Notes: generated by a model not told the origin, from the letters alone. A stretch of DNA of 47,025 nt from Weissella viridescens (GCF_003862435.1 NZ_RHGY01000009.1:1-47025), one strand, 5' to 3'; shown: positions 9,368-18,607, counted from the first letter of the stretch. Translations and numbers: made by a program.

Positions 9368-12300
9368 CTAGACTAGGCTAGCAAAGAAATCAGTGAGTTG
9401 CTTTAGCCATACCATTGGCTTTTGGTTTGGTTGCAATGCAATCTGCAAACGTGCAACGTCACCCTGATTCTTAATCTGACCAGCTAACTTATGCGCCTTT
9501 AGTTGTTCTTGAAGGGCTTCAAGCGTTACCTGGCTCGCATCCGTAAACCTCGTCTCTAACATTTGTGGCTGACGCGGCATCCGTTTAATGGAAGCGACAC
9601 CAGCACGATCAGCAGCTGCCTTTAAGCGACCAACCATAATCAATTGTTCAGCTGCCAATGGAAGCTCACCGAAACGATCAACCAAATCATCAGTGATTTC
9701 GTCGAATTGTTCTGGTTTATCTGACTTACGAATCCGTTGATAGATTTCAATCTTTTGGGGACCATCTGGTACATAGTCATTTGGTAAGTAGGCTTCGACT
9801 TGCAAATCAAGTTCAGCGTCTGATTGCTTCTTCTTACCCTTACCTTGCTTTTCAGCCACGGCTTCATTCAGCATCTGCATGTACAAATCGTATCCGACAC
9901 TGTTGATGAATCCGTGTTGACTTTGCCCGAGTAAGTCACCAGCTCCACGAATTGAGAGATCGCGCATTGCAATCTTAAATCCAGAACCCAACTCCGTAAA
10001 GTCACGAATGGCTTCCAGACGCTTTTCGCTTTCTTCATTCAACGTCCGCGTTCCAGGGTAAGTGAAGTAAGCGTAGGCCAAATTGTTAGAACGACCCACG
10101 CGACCACGCAACTGATAAAGTTGTGACAAGCCCATATGGTCAGCATTTTCTACGAAGAGTGTATTCGCATTTGGAATATCAACTCCAGTTTCAATAATTG
10201 TTGTCGTGACCAAAACGTCGTACTCACCATTAATGAAGTCTACAAGAATTCCTTCAAGTTGTGTTTCGGTCATCTTACCGTGAACATATGCAACTCGTGC
10301 CTCAGGTACTAATGACTCAATCATTGCGACAACGCGTTCAATGTCTTCCACACGATTGTGAAGGTAGAATGTTTGTCCGCCTCGGGCCATTTCGCGTTCG
10401 ACCGCCGTCGCCAACGTGCGACCATTTTGTTCCATCACATACGTTTGAATTGGGTAACGGTTTGCCGGTGGTGTTTCAATCACTGAAAGATCACGTACCC
10501 CAACCATTGACATGTTCAATGTTCGTGGAATTGGTGTCGCAGTTAAAGTCAAAACGTCCACATTGTTTTGCATCTCCTTGAGGCGCTCTTTGTGCTTAAC
10601 CCCAAAACGTTGCTCTTCATCAATGACCAACAAGCCCAAATCTGCAAACTCAACATCCTTAGATAAAATACGATGTGTCCCAATTAGGATATCAATTTCG
10701 TGATTGGCAGCTGCCGCCAAGGTCGCCTTTGTTTCCTTGGTACTTTGGAAACGAGAAAGCACACCGATTTTCAGACCAGTGCCCTCAAATCGACTTTGGA
10801 AACTATCGTAATGCTGTTGTGCCAAAATCGTGGTTGGCACAAGCATCGCCACTTGCTTACCCGCATGAGCTGCCTTAAAGGCTGCACGCATGGCCACTTC
10901 TGTTTTTCCAAAACCAACGTCCCCAACTAAGAGTCGATCCATTGGTTGCACCTTTTCCATGTCTCGCTTAATTTCTTCCGCGGACCGGAGTTGATCAGCT
11001 GTTTCTGGATAAGGGAAGGCGTCTTCAAATTTGCGCTGTGCATCATCATCAGCCGGAAAGGCGAAGCCTTGTTTTAGCGCACGCTCAGCGTAAAGATCAA
11101 GCAGCTCATCCGCAATATCCTCAACCTTCTTGGCCACTTTAGCCTTAGCCTTTTGCCATTCGGTGCCACCCAGCTTATTTAGCTTAGGCGCTTTTTCGGC
11201 GGCACCAACATACTTTTGTACCAAATCAAGTTGAGAAACAGGAATAAAGATTTTGTCGTCTTTTTGGTAACCAATCGTGATGTAGTCTTGCTTCATCCCA
11301 TCACGTTCGATGGTCTCCATGCCCTCGTAAACCCCAATACCATGGTTCACGTGAACGACGTAATCGCCAACTTCAAGCTCGTTATAACTTTTAATTCGCT
11401 CCGCGTTCGTCAGGGTTTGACGACGTGGGGCCTTCTTTTTAGCTTGTTGGAACAACTCGTGCTCCGTTAGCACAATCATGTTTTGGGCCGGCCAATCGAA
11501 TCCAGCACTCAATGGTTGCACCGCTAATTGGGTCCGTCCCATTTGCAAGCCGTCCGTAGCAGTTTGGTTCACTTTGACATCAAAATCCGCCAAAGTTTGT
11601 GCCAATTTCTCGGCTCGTTCTTCGGTATTGGTCAAAAAGAGGACCGTATTCCCCTGCTTTTGCCAACGCTCAACTTCGCTCTTTAACATTGGCATTTGGC
11701 CGAAGAACTGTTGACTTGGGCGTACCGTGACATTAGTTAAACTGTCTTGCTTAAGATTTCCAATTCCACGTTGTAATGGTGAAATCATTAAGGTGGTTTG
11801 CTTGAGTTCACGCGCTTGTTGCTCAATTTCAAACCCTAAATCAATTTGATCAAGTGCTAGTTGTTCTTCAGCTTTCTGCTCCCACCATTGGGTATTTTCA
11901 TCAGCCATTTGCTTGGCATTATCGATAGCACGAGGATAGTCATCAAAAACAACTAGCCCAGCAGCAGGAAGATAGTCAAACAAGCTCGCTGGTTCTGGAT
12001 ATAAATAGCGCAGATACTGGCGGAATGGCGCCAAGATTTGGCCCTGATTTAAGCCGTCGATAATCGGCGTCATCGCTTCCGTAAGATGACGCTTGTCGGC
12101 ACCTTCCAAACGATCACGATTTTCGGTAAAGGCCAACTCAAAACGCGTACGAGCTGCTTCAAGTTGTGCGTCCGTTGCCACTAGTTCATTTGCTGGACGG
12201 ATCGTCACTTGATTTAAGTTATCCAGACTGCGCTGTGTTGCCACATCAAACGTGCGTAGTGAATCCAACTCAGTATCAAAGAAGTCCATTCGAACTGGAT

Positions 12301-12862
12301 ATTCGGCGTCCATTGGATACACATCCACAATCGAACCACGCACTGCAAAATCACCCGGTTGCCCGACGACTTCATTGCGTTGGTAGCCCATTGTATGCAA
12401 TTTGGCCGCAAGTTCTGCTAAATCATACTCATGTTTAAAATCGACCTCGAGTTGTGCCGCCACAAAGTCAGCCACCGGAGCCAAATAGCGTTGTGCCCCG
12501 GCTACACTCGTAACGACCACAGCTTTCGGATCATTACGCAATGCTTCTAATGCTTGCACGCGAGCAATCGGTACATCCAAGGATGTCACGGCAATTTCAT
12601 TGGCAAGCGTTTCTTCAGCAGGGAAAATGTGCACATGCCGGTCTGGTAGCAAACCAGTCATGTCTTCTGCGATTTGATCCGCATGGAACTGGCTGTCTGC
12701 CACAACCAGCATCGGTTGTTGGACCTTTTGTTCAACCGCAGCCAAATAAGCGGTCCGCGCCGCTCCAGATAGTCCGGTCACAATGTGCCGACCACCTTTT
12801 TTCAATTGGCTTGTTAAATTTTGTAAATCCGGGTTTTCGGCAATTAAATCAACCAGTTGCAT
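9368..12862 (-). CDS. mfd: transcription-repair coupling factor
   Basis: The 1164-residue DNA translocase removes RNA polymerase stalled at lesions and recruits UvrA. The N-terminal UvrB-like part (about 1-350) is followed by the CarD-like RNAP-interaction domain near residues 490-560 (ELEVGDYVVHVNHGIGVYEGM). The SF2 helicase core follows: GDVGFGKTE around residues 647-655, LLVIDEEQRFG, TATPIPRTL and QLYQLRGRVGRS. The C-terminal TRCF domain includes VEAYLPNDYVPDGPQKIEIYQRI. Full length for the family. The start has GAGGAG nearby and the gene begins only 24 bases after pth, so the two are probably co-transcribed. Confidence 0.97.
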   Translation of the reverse strand: MQLVDLIAENPDLQNLTSQLKKGGRHIVTGLSGAARTAYLAAVEQKVQQPMLVVADSQFHADQIAEDMTGLLPDRHVHIFPAEETLANEIAVTSLDVPIARVQALEALRNDPKAVVVTSVAGAQRYLAPVADFVAAQLEVDFKHEYDLAELAAKLHTMGYQRNEVVGQPGDFAVRGSIVDVYPMDAEYPVRMDFFDTELDSLRTFDVATQRSLDNLNQVTIRPANELVATDAQLEAARTRFELAFTENRDRLEGADKRHLTEAMTPIIDGLNQGQILAPFRQYLRYLYPEPASLFDYLPAAGLVVFDDYPRAIDNAKQMADENTQWWEQKAEEQLALDQIDLGFEIEQQARELKQTTLMISPLQRGIGNLKQDSLTNVTVRPSQQFFGQMPMLKSEVERWQKQGNTVLFLTNTEERAEKLAQTLADFDVKVNQTATDGLQMGRTQLAVQPLSAGFDWPAQNMIVLTEHELFQQAKKKAPRRQTLTNAERIKSYNELEVGDYVVHVNHGIGVYEGMETIERDGMKQDYITIGYQKDDKIFIPVSQLDLVQKYVGAAEKAPKLNKLGGTEWQKAKAKVAKKVEDIADELLDLYAERALKQGFAFPADDDAQRKFEDAFPYPETADQLRSAEEIKRDMEKVQPMDRLLVGDVGFGKTEVAMRAAFKAAHAGKQVAMLVPTTILAQQHYDSFQSRFEGTGLKIGVLSRFQSTKETKATLAAAANHEIDILIGTHRILSKDVEFADLGLLVIDEEQRFGVKHKERLKEMQNNVDVLTLTATPIPRTLNMSMVGVRDLSVIETPPANRYPIQTYVMEQNGRTLATAVEREMARGGQTFYLHNRVEDIERVVAMIESLVPEARVAYVHGKMTETQLEGILVDFINGEYDVLVTTTIIETGVDIPNANTLFVENADHMGLSQLYQLRGRVGRSNNLAYAYFTYPGTRTLNEESEKRLEAIRDFTELGSGFKIAMRDLSIRGAGDLLGQSQHGFINSVGYDLYMQMLNEAVAEKQGKGKKKQSDAELDLQVEAYLPNDYVPDGPQKIEIYQRIRKSDKPEQFDEITDDLVDRFGELPLAAEQLIMVGRLKAAADRAGVASIKRMPRQPQMLETRFTDASQVTLEALQEQLKAHKLAGQIKNQGDVARLQIALQPNQKPMVWLKQLTDFFASLV

Positions 12863-12886
12863 GGCTATCTCCTCTTCAGTAATCCC

Positions 12887-13453
12887 TTAATTATAGTGAT
12901 TCATTAGGGTTTGAATATCATCCCCTGCGGCAAAGTCCTCAAAGATATCTAGTGACTTATCGACACCAGCAGCTAATTCGACTTGCTCATCTTCACCAAA
13001 CTTGCCCAATACGAAATCAATTACTGCTTGGTGGGTATGCTTAGGATGTGAAATCCCAAACTTCAAGCGATTGAAGTTTTGTGTGTTCAAATGGTTGGCA
13101 ATACTCTTAATTCCGTTGTGACCACCGGCAGACCCCTTGGCACGTAGACGAATCTTACCAAGATCCATATCCATGTCATCATGCACAATCAAGATATCTT
13201 CCAAATCAATCTTGTAATAATCCATCAACGGACGCACAGCCTTACCAGAATCATTCATAAAAGTCGTTGGCTTGACTAGCAACACCTTTTGACCTTCAAA
13301 GAACCAGTTCGCTACAAATGCATGATGTTCACTATCTTGCTTGAACGTCAAATCATACTTATCAGCCAAGGCATCGATAACAATAAAGCCAATATTATGT
13401 CGTGTACGGTCATATTCGCGACCAATGTTTCCCAACCCAACAATCATTTTCAT
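12887..13453 (-). CDS. pth: peptidyl-tRNA hydrolase
   Basis: The 188-residue enzyme frees peptides from tRNA after premature drop-off. It starts MKMIVGLGNIGREYDRTRHNIGF, which contains the conserved catalytic His (RHNIGF). Later conserved segments are KPTTFMNDSGKAV, LIVHDDMDMDLGKIRL and GSAGGHNGIKSI. The start at 13453 is chosen because AGAAGG lies nine bases upstream and the family begins here. An open frame reaching 13516 would add 21 residues unlike any Pth. First gene of the pth-mfd-flippase-rqcP string. Confidence 0.96.
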   Translation of the reverse strand: MKMIVGLGNIGREYDRTRHNIGFIVIDALADKYDLTFKQDSEHHAFVANWFFEGQKVLLVKPTTFMNDSGKAVRPLMDYYKIDLEDILIVHDDMDMDLGKIRLRAKGSAGGHNGIKSIANHLNTQNFNRLKFGISHPKHTHQAVIDFVLGKFGEDEQVELAAGVDKSLDIFEDFAAGDDIQTLMNHYN

Positions 13454-13622
13454 TTTTAGATACCTTCTCTTTTGTTTAATGCACGAAAGGGGCAGAATCG
13501 CGAGGATCCTACCCATTCCATTTAATTGAATTTACTAACTTTTTACCATTATACGCATTTTGCACCAACAGTGCCATGACTAACGCTCAATATTAAAGAC
13601 GCGCACGCGATAATTTTTTACA

Positions 13623-13652
13623 AAAAAAGCCCGCAACATTGTGCGAACTTTT
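13623..13652 (-). terminator. terminator after the Pip/YhgE gene
   Basis: Minus-strand hairpin AGTTCGCA...TTGCGGGCT with two G-U pairs followed by seven T residues, four bases past the stop of the gene at 13657. Confidence 0.82.
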
Positions 13653-13656
13653 TACT

Positions 13657-16269
13657 TTATTCTGAAATTAAATTAAAACCATGTCGATGTTGCCTGATAT
13701 AGAACAAAATCATTGCGACCAAAGATACGAGCATAATTCCTAACATGACGTGAACTGCTTGCGTTGGCGCTTGCCCAATCATCATCGTTTGTCGCAACCC
13801 GTTTACGGTGTAAGTCATTGGCACCCAGGCATGCAACTTTTGATAAATTTCAGGTGATAACTGAATTGGATAAGTTCCCGCAGACAGGCTCAATTGTGCC
13901 ACTAACAAAACAACCGACACGAACGAACCAGCTCGACCGAACCATAAATTAATCGCCGTCACGAGTAAGGCATCCATCCAAGCAATTAGGATCAACAGTC
14001 CCAATGTGGCAGGTCCATCGACATAAGTCATGCCGAGTAACCACTTGCTCAAGAAGAAGAGCACAATCGCCATCATCGTGGCAATCCCCAATAGGATGAC
14101 TAACTTTGATCCAACCCAACGCCAAAGCGCATAGACCGTTGTGCGTGGTTGTACCAAGTCAATCATCAGATTGATTCCTAACATCCCAACGAACAAACCA
14201 ACTGAGAACATATAAGGCGCCATTCCAGTTCCGTTATTTGGTACTTGGTCACGTTCCTTGTGTTTTGTTTTAGCTGGTTGCGCCATTTGGGCATAGGTCT
14301 GCTTGTCAGCTGGTAGATCATTCACACGTTTTGTTGCTTGATCCAATTGATCAGATAACTTCTGATTCCCCTGTTGCACTTGCTGCAACGCTGGTCCCAT
14401 TTGTTGCGCGCCTTGATTGAGCTTTTGTGATCCCTGTTGAAGTTGCATCGAACCATCAGCAAGTTGTGCACTTCCTTGGGCTAACTCGCCACCCTTATCT
14501 TGCAGAGTATTCAATCCAGTTTGGACCTTGCCGTTTCCAGCAACTAACTGTGCCACACCGTTTTGCAATGGTGCCATTTGATTGGCCATCTGATTGACAC
14601 CAGCATTCAATTGTTGGCTTCCTGATAACGTCTTTGCATTACCATCAGTTAATTGTTGACTACCGGCGAGTAAGCTATTTTGGGCGGTCACCAATTGTTG
14701 GCTTCCTTGGTTAAGTTCACCTGACTTTTGGTTTAATTGTTGCAAACCTCCCGTAACGCGCTTTGACCCATCGGTTAAATTCGTTACCGCACTTGGCAAA
14801 GCTTGTAGTTGCGTCACTTGTTGTTCAATAGCAGGCATCTCGGCTGGCAAGCCTTGGGCATGTTGCGCAATGCGCGTAAGCGTTGCCTGATTTTCCGTCA
14901 AACTCTTCACCATTGGTGATATGGCTTGTTGTAAATCAGCTGTATTCTTCTGGAGCACTGCCACTTGTGCATCCATTTGCGCTTGATCTGATGCCTGACT
15001 AGCTTGCACACTTTGTTTAAGGGCTTGCGTTTGCTCTGGCGTCAACTTTTGTTCTTTAGCTGTTTGGTCGATTGCTGCATTAACATGCGCATCACGACCA
15101 GCTGAAATCTTTTGCATTTCGGCCAAGGCTGTCAAACTACTATCAATTTTTTGCGTCACTGCTTGCGCATCTGGCGCAGCTCCTTGCTTTGCTTTCGCTT
15201 CATCAATAATACGCTCTAGGTCAGTCAGGTCTGACTTCACTTGGTTAATTTTTTTAGGGTCCAATTGCCCTTTTTGTGTGGCATCTTGTAATGCTGCGAG
15301 TCCCTGTGTTACTTGCTCACTCCCCGTTGTTAGCTGCGACACAGCATCAGTGTAACTTTGCACACCAGTGTTTAACTTCGTTTGCCCCGCTTGAGCCTGC
15401 GCTAAACCACCTGTTAACTGACGCTGCCCGTTTAAGCTTGCTCCCAATCCAGCACTTAGTTGGTTTTGCCCGGCCGACAAAGCCGTGACTCCTTGATTAA
15501 AGGCGGGCAGCTGACCCTGCATTTGCTGCAGTCCTTGCCCAACTGCTTGGTTACCTTGACCAGCCTGACCAACACCATCCACGTACTGCTTTAGTCCAAC
15601 ATCTAACTTCTGGGCCCCCGCACCAAAAGTTAAACTGCTTTGAGCCAACGTATTTAAGCCATCTGCTAACTGTTGTTGTCCATTTTTAATCTTACCGGAA
15701 CCATCTGCTAGCTTTTGGCTACCATCGGCAGCTTTACCAATACCATCCCCAGCCTTCTTAATTTCTGAAAACATCGCCTTGGTGTAGGCCTGCGTCACAG
15801 ATTCTGACACACGTTGTTGCATTTTATTAGCGGCTGATTCGGATAACTTACCACCAATAAAACTATGTCCAGAACTTGTGGCGTAATCCAATTGCATTTT
15901 CCGTGGGTGCTTGTCCAGTAAAGACGTTGCATCTTTTGAAAAATTTTCAGGAATCGTCATAACCATATAATACTGGCCATCTTTCAACCCTTTTTGTGCC
16001 TTCTTTGAATTTGTGAACGTAAAGTCCAAATCCTTAGATTGCTTTAACTCATGCACCAGTTGATCCCCAACATCAACTGTTTGCTTATGATACTTAACCG
16101 GTTGATCATGATTCACAACCGCGACTGGTAATTCATCGACATTACCATAGGTGTTCCATAAGGAACCCAAAAACGGCACGGCATATAGTGCTGGTAAAAA
16201 GCATAGGACGCTTACCACCAGCAACATAAAGCGATGCTGTTTTACATATTGCCATTCTGCTTTTAACAT
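13657..16269 (-). CDS. YhgE/Pip-family membrane protein
   Basis: The 870-residue protein has one N-terminal membrane helix (about residues 13-35) and about five C-terminal ones (about 690-862). The large extracellular middle is built of short Gly/Gln-rich heptad-like repeats such as LADGSGKIKNGQQQLADG and GLQQMQGQ, predicted to form long coiled coils. This is the Pip/YhgE architecture (phage infection protein of Lactococcus), with the C-terminal part resembling ABC-2 permeases. Pip is needed for entry of certain c2-type phages; its cell function is unclear. A TetR gene is divergent and probably represses it through palindromes at 16332-16363. GAGGGGG precedes the start. Confidence 0.9.
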   Translation of the reverse strand: MLKAEWQYVKQHRFMLLVVSVLCFLPALYAVPFLGSLWNTYGNVDELPVAVVNHDQPVKYHKQTVDVGDQLVHELKQSKDLDFTFTNSKKAQKGLKDGQYYMVMTIPENFSKDATSLLDKHPRKMQLDYATSSGHSFIGGKLSESAANKMQQRVSESVTQAYTKAMFSEIKKAGDGIGKAADGSQKLADGSGKIKNGQQQLADGLNTLAQSSLTFGAGAQKLDVGLKQYVDGVGQAGQGNQAVGQGLQQMQGQLPAFNQGVTALSAGQNQLSAGLGASLNGQRQLTGGLAQAQAGQTKLNTGVQSYTDAVSQLTTGSEQVTQGLAALQDATQKGQLDPKKINQVKSDLTDLERIIDEAKAKQGAAPDAQAVTQKIDSSLTALAEMQKISAGRDAHVNAAIDQTAKEQKLTPEQTQALKQSVQASQASDQAQMDAQVAVLQKNTADLQQAISPMVKSLTENQATLTRIAQHAQGLPAEMPAIEQQVTQLQALPSAVTNLTDGSKRVTGGLQQLNQKSGELNQGSQQLVTAQNSLLAGSQQLTDGNAKTLSGSQQLNAGVNQMANQMAPLQNGVAQLVAGNGKVQTGLNTLQDKGGELAQGSAQLADGSMQLQQGSQKLNQGAQQMGPALQQVQQGNQKLSDQLDQATKRVNDLPADKQTYAQMAQPAKTKHKERDQVPNNGTGMAPYMFSVGLFVGMLGINLMIDLVQPRTTVYALWRWVGSKLVILLGIATMMAIVLFFLSKWLLGMTYVDGPATLGLLILIAWMDALLVTAINLWFGRAGSFVSVVLLVAQLSLSAGTYPIQLSPEIYQKLHAWVPMTYTVNGLRQTMMIGQAPTQAVHVMLGIMLVSLVAMILFYIRQHRHGFNLISE

Positions 16270-16323
16270 TGTTCCCCCTCGCTAATCTTTGAAATATTGC
16301 ATATCTTTTATCTTAAATCTTGC

Positions 16324-16329
16324 TATAAT
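16324..16329 (+). promoter_or_regulatory. extended -10 promoter of the TetR gene
   Basis: TATAAT at 16324-16329 is preceded by TGC (16321-16323), an extended -10 motif. No good -35 is present at 17 bases. It lies immediately upstream of the operator palindromes, so bound repressor would block it. Confidence 0.6.
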
Positions 16330-16331
16330 AA

Positions 16332-16363
16332 GTTCAATAATCAATATTGAACAATGTGTTCAA
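16332..16363. promoter_or_regulatory. overlapping operator palindromes (TetR/Pip)
   Basis: Two perfect inverted repeats share an arm. GTTCAATA-ATCAA-TATTGAAC spans 16332-16352 and TTGAACA-ATG-TGTTCAA spans 16347-16363. The shared half-site is TTGAAC. They lie between the divergent Pip-family and TetR-family genes, directly after the TetR -10 box. This fits an autoregulated TetR operator that also controls the Pip gene. Confidence 0.78.
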
Positions 16364-16386
16364 CAAATTAAAGAAAGGGGACTGTC

Positions 16387-16992
16387 ATGCGCCATTCCGA
16401 ACAAAATGCTGAGACCGAAAAGCAAATTAAAGCTGCGTTTATCCATGCCGTTGATACAAAGGGAATCAATAAAGTTACCATTACTGACATTGCCAAACAT
16501 GCCCACATTAGCCGAGGTACATTCTATGTTCATTATGTCGATAAATATGATTTATTAGAAAAAATTGAGCAAGAAATCTTTGAAAAGTTACAAAGTCATG
16601 TGATTGGCGAACAACTTGAGGCTCCCTTGCTGGCTCGAACCGATGAGGACATTGCGAGTTCAACCTATCGTATTTTCAATTATTGCTTGGAGTACATTGA
16701 TCAAGAGCGTGAGACCATTCGCGTATTGCTCTCACCAAACGGTGACCCCTACTTCTTTGATAAGATTAAAAAAATCATCGACCGACTCTTCACCAACAAA
16801 TTGGCTGAGCTAAACGGACACTTCTCAGATAAGCTGCCAATTTCTTATTCAAAAGAAATTTCAATCACGAATTTATTGAATATTGTCCGTCATTGGCTAA
16901 ATAGTCCTGATCCCGAAAGCCCTGATGAATTAGCCGAGATCCTCATGCAAAGTCGCTTGCTCGCACCGCGTGACTTATTAGTATTTGATTAA
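16387..16992 (+). CDS. TetR/AcrR-family transcriptional regulator
   Basis: The 201-residue protein has an N-terminal HTH at about residues 12-60 (TITDIAKHAHISRGTFYVHYVDKYDLLEKI), typical of TetR. The helical C-terminal part (about 70-195) would form the ligand and dimer domain and resembles the TetR_C_8 type often found near Pip genes; that subtype is inference. AAAGGGG sits six bases before the ATG. It is divergent from the Pip-family gene with palindromes in between, so it is the likely repressor of both. The inducer is unknown. Confidence 0.9.
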   Translation: MRHSEQNAETEKQIKAAFIHAVDTKGINKVTITDIAKHAHISRGTFYVHYVDKYDLLEKIEQEIFEKLQSHVIGEQLEAPLLARTDEDIASSTYRIFNYCLEYIDQERETIRVLLSPNGDPYFFDKIKKIIDRLFTNKLAELNGHFSDKLPISYSKEISITNLLNIVRHWLNSPDPESPDELAEILMQSRLLAPRDLLVFD

Positions 16993-17131
16993 CTTATATA
17001 CCCAATGCCTTACTCATAAACTTCATATACTCTTGTCAAATCTCATTCTTTTCTCACATAAACGTCCTATTCCCTTAAAAAACGTGTTATGATAGAGGAA
17101 TTAATTAGAAGAACAAGGAGGCCAGCGCCAG

Positions 17132-17767
17132 ATGCTTGAAAATTTGGTGAAATCAAAAGATTCATTGACCGTGGTCACTGAAGACACCACCTTAAGTGAA
17201 GCACTCATGATAATCGAAGATTTCAATTATCGCGCGCTCCCTATTTTAGATCAAAGTGGACAACTCTTCCGGGGTGTTATCTACAAAATGCACTTGTATA
17301 AACACAAAGCTAATAATGGGGACATGCAGCAACCCGTTACGTCAGTGATGCGTAACACCACTAAATTCATCAATATCAATGATTCATTTTATGATCTCAC
17401 TTTCGCGCTACGCGACCTCCCATTCATTTCCGTTTTAGACCACGAAAACCACTTTGCTGGCATCATCACGCACAATCGTTATATGCACTTACTTGAAGAT
17501 TCATGGTGCCCAACGACTGCTAGTACTGTGCTAACCATTGCAACAAGTGGCGAACGTGGCAGCTTGGAACGTGTTTCAAAAATTATCGCGCGTTATACAA
17601 CCGTGCTTTCACTTTTGACGCTGAATCCGGACAATGACTTGAGCACAGCTCGCATCGTTGCAACGATTCCAGCTGAGGTTAACGAAGCTACCATTGGCAA
17701 AATTTCACGTACTTTAGTGCGTAAAGGTTTTGCAATTGAGAACATTGAAAAAGTTCATCACGAATAA
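17132..17767 (+). CDS. cbpA: CBS-ACT domain protein, CbpA-like c-di-AMP binder
   Basis: The 211-residue protein has two CBS repeats. The first is near residues 9-58 (SLTVVTEDTTLSEALMIIE..YRALPILDQSG) and the second near 65-122 (PVTSVMRNTTKFININDSF). An ACT-like C-terminal domain follows (about 135-208, TVLTIATSGERGSLERVSKI). This architecture and size match the Listeria c-di-AMP-binding protein CbpA. Ligand binding is inferred from that family and was not seen directly. AAGGAGG lies ten bases before the start. An extended -10 (TGTTATGAT, 17085-17093) precedes it. The last codons and terminator are copied at 18491-18545. Confidence 0.78.
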   Translation: MLENLVKSKDSLTVVTEDTTLSEALMIIEDFNYRALPILDQSGQLFRGVIYKMHLYKHKANNGDMQQPVTSVMRNTTKFININDSFYDLTFALRDLPFISVLDHENHFAGIITHNRYMHLLEDSWCPTTASTVLTIATSGERGSLERVSKIIARYTTVLSLLTLNPDNDLSTARIVATIPAEVNEATIGKISRTLVRKGFAIENIEKVHHE

Positions 17768-17798
17768 AAACGCATACCATGTCTGGTATGCGTTTTTT
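17744..17798. repeat. 55-bp direct repeat, copy 1 (cbpA tail and terminator)
   Basis: These 55 bases, the last eight codons of cbpA with its stop and the complete terminator, recur without mismatch at 18491-18545 in the same orientation. Between the copies lies one minus-strand gene (17804-18382). The flanking bases differ beyond the repeat. Confidence 0.93.
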
Positions 17799-17799
17799 T
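17767..17799. terminator. bidirectional terminator between cbpA and the gene at 17804
   Basis: AAAAACGCATACCA-GACA/TGTC-TGGTATGCGTTTTTTT forms a strong stem with A-run and T-run on opposite sides, so it can act for cbpA (+) and for the minus-strand gene ending at 17804. Confidence 0.92.
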
Positions 17800-17803
17800 G
17801 TTC

Positions 17804-18382
17804 TTATTGTTTAACTTGCGGATACCAAGGTAGTTTTTCATCACTATCTAGTGCATACTCAGGTGCCTTCTTTTGCATAAGTTTAAACCACTCATTATCA
17901 ACTTCATTCCGATCTAATTTAGCTTCTTCATTATCTTCATAAATCGTATGTCCAAACCAAGCCTGACTCCCCCATTCAAACTGAATCTCAGCATAGGCAA
18001 TTTTAGCTAGGTCTTCCTTTTGAAATTGTTGATTGATAGTTTCGGTAATTTCACGAGCTTGCGGTAATACAACATTCTCGATTGATTCACGATAATCAGC
18101 ATTAGATAAATCTTGCCAATGCACAACATGCCCATTCATTTGATAAAACAAGTCCAACTTGGGATCAGTTTCTGAAAAATCCACAAAAATAAACGCACGC
18201 TCCGCACTCACATCTACAGCATTCACAGCTGCTTTAACTAATGAGATTTCCATCTCATGCCAATCATCTTCAGCTTCCCCAGAATCCATTGTAAATAATT
18301 CATCCAATTCGTTTATATCTGCGTTACCACGATTAACTTCTTCAATTTTGTCAGCAAATCTTGAAAAAAATCCCATGAGCAT
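17804..18382 (-). CDS. hypothetical protein, possible immunity-type protein
   Basis: The 192-residue product is not recognised. It is acidic and soluble, with no signal peptide and no membrane helix. A predicted alpha/beta stretch at about residues 40-80 (EMEISLVKAAVNAVDVSAERAFIFVDFSETD) and a long helix at 100-125 vaguely recall small contact-inhibition immunity proteins such as the YezG/DUF600 group; this is a weak guess. The ATG at 18376 has better spacing to AAGGTGAG than the one at 18382. The gene is enclosed by an exact 55-bp duplication of its neighbour's terminator, a sign of recent arrival. Confidence 0.75.
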   Translation of the reverse strand: MLMGFFSRFADKIEEVNRGNADINELDELFTMDSGEAEDDWHEMEISLVKAAVNAVDVSAERAFIFVDFSETDPKLDLFYQMNGHVVHWQDLSNADYRESIENVVLPQAREITETINQQFQKEDLAKIAYAEIQFEWGSQAWFGHTIYEDNEEAKLDRNEVDNEWFKLMQKKAPEYALDSDEKLPWYPQVKQ

Positions 18383-18490
18383 TTCTCACCTTTCGTTAGT
18401 TAAGTATAATTATCTTATTATGGCTGTCATTTTATCATATTTATTGCCAAAGAAAAGCATTTGATTGATTAATACGTGGTCCGTCATCTT

Positions 18491-18545
18491 ATTGAAAAAG
18501 TTCATCACGAATAAAAACGCATACCATGTCTGGTATGCGTTTTTT
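18491..18545. repeat. 55-bp direct repeat, copy 2
   Basis: Exact copy of 17744-17798. Here the cbpA codons are non-coding remnant, since no open frame leads into them. The copied hairpin (18511-18545) lies between two minus-strand genes. Confidence 0.93.
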
Positions 18546-18546
18546 G
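18511..18546 (-). terminator. duplicated terminator after the gene at 18608
   Basis: Same hairpin as at 17767-17799. Read on the minus strand it ends in TTTTTATT and lies about 60 bases beyond the stop at 18608, so it can end transcription of that gene. Confidence 0.85.
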
Positions 18547-18607
18547 TTTCTATGATTTGTTTTACTTTATCCCATCGTAAACCAAAGACTGCTCATATTC
18601 ATGATGA

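Noticed and set aside
13657-16269. Repeated short DNA motifs suggesting a CRISPR-like or satellite array
   Set aside because: The repeats are degenerate, in frame, and encode heptad-like units of the Pip/YhgE ectodomain.
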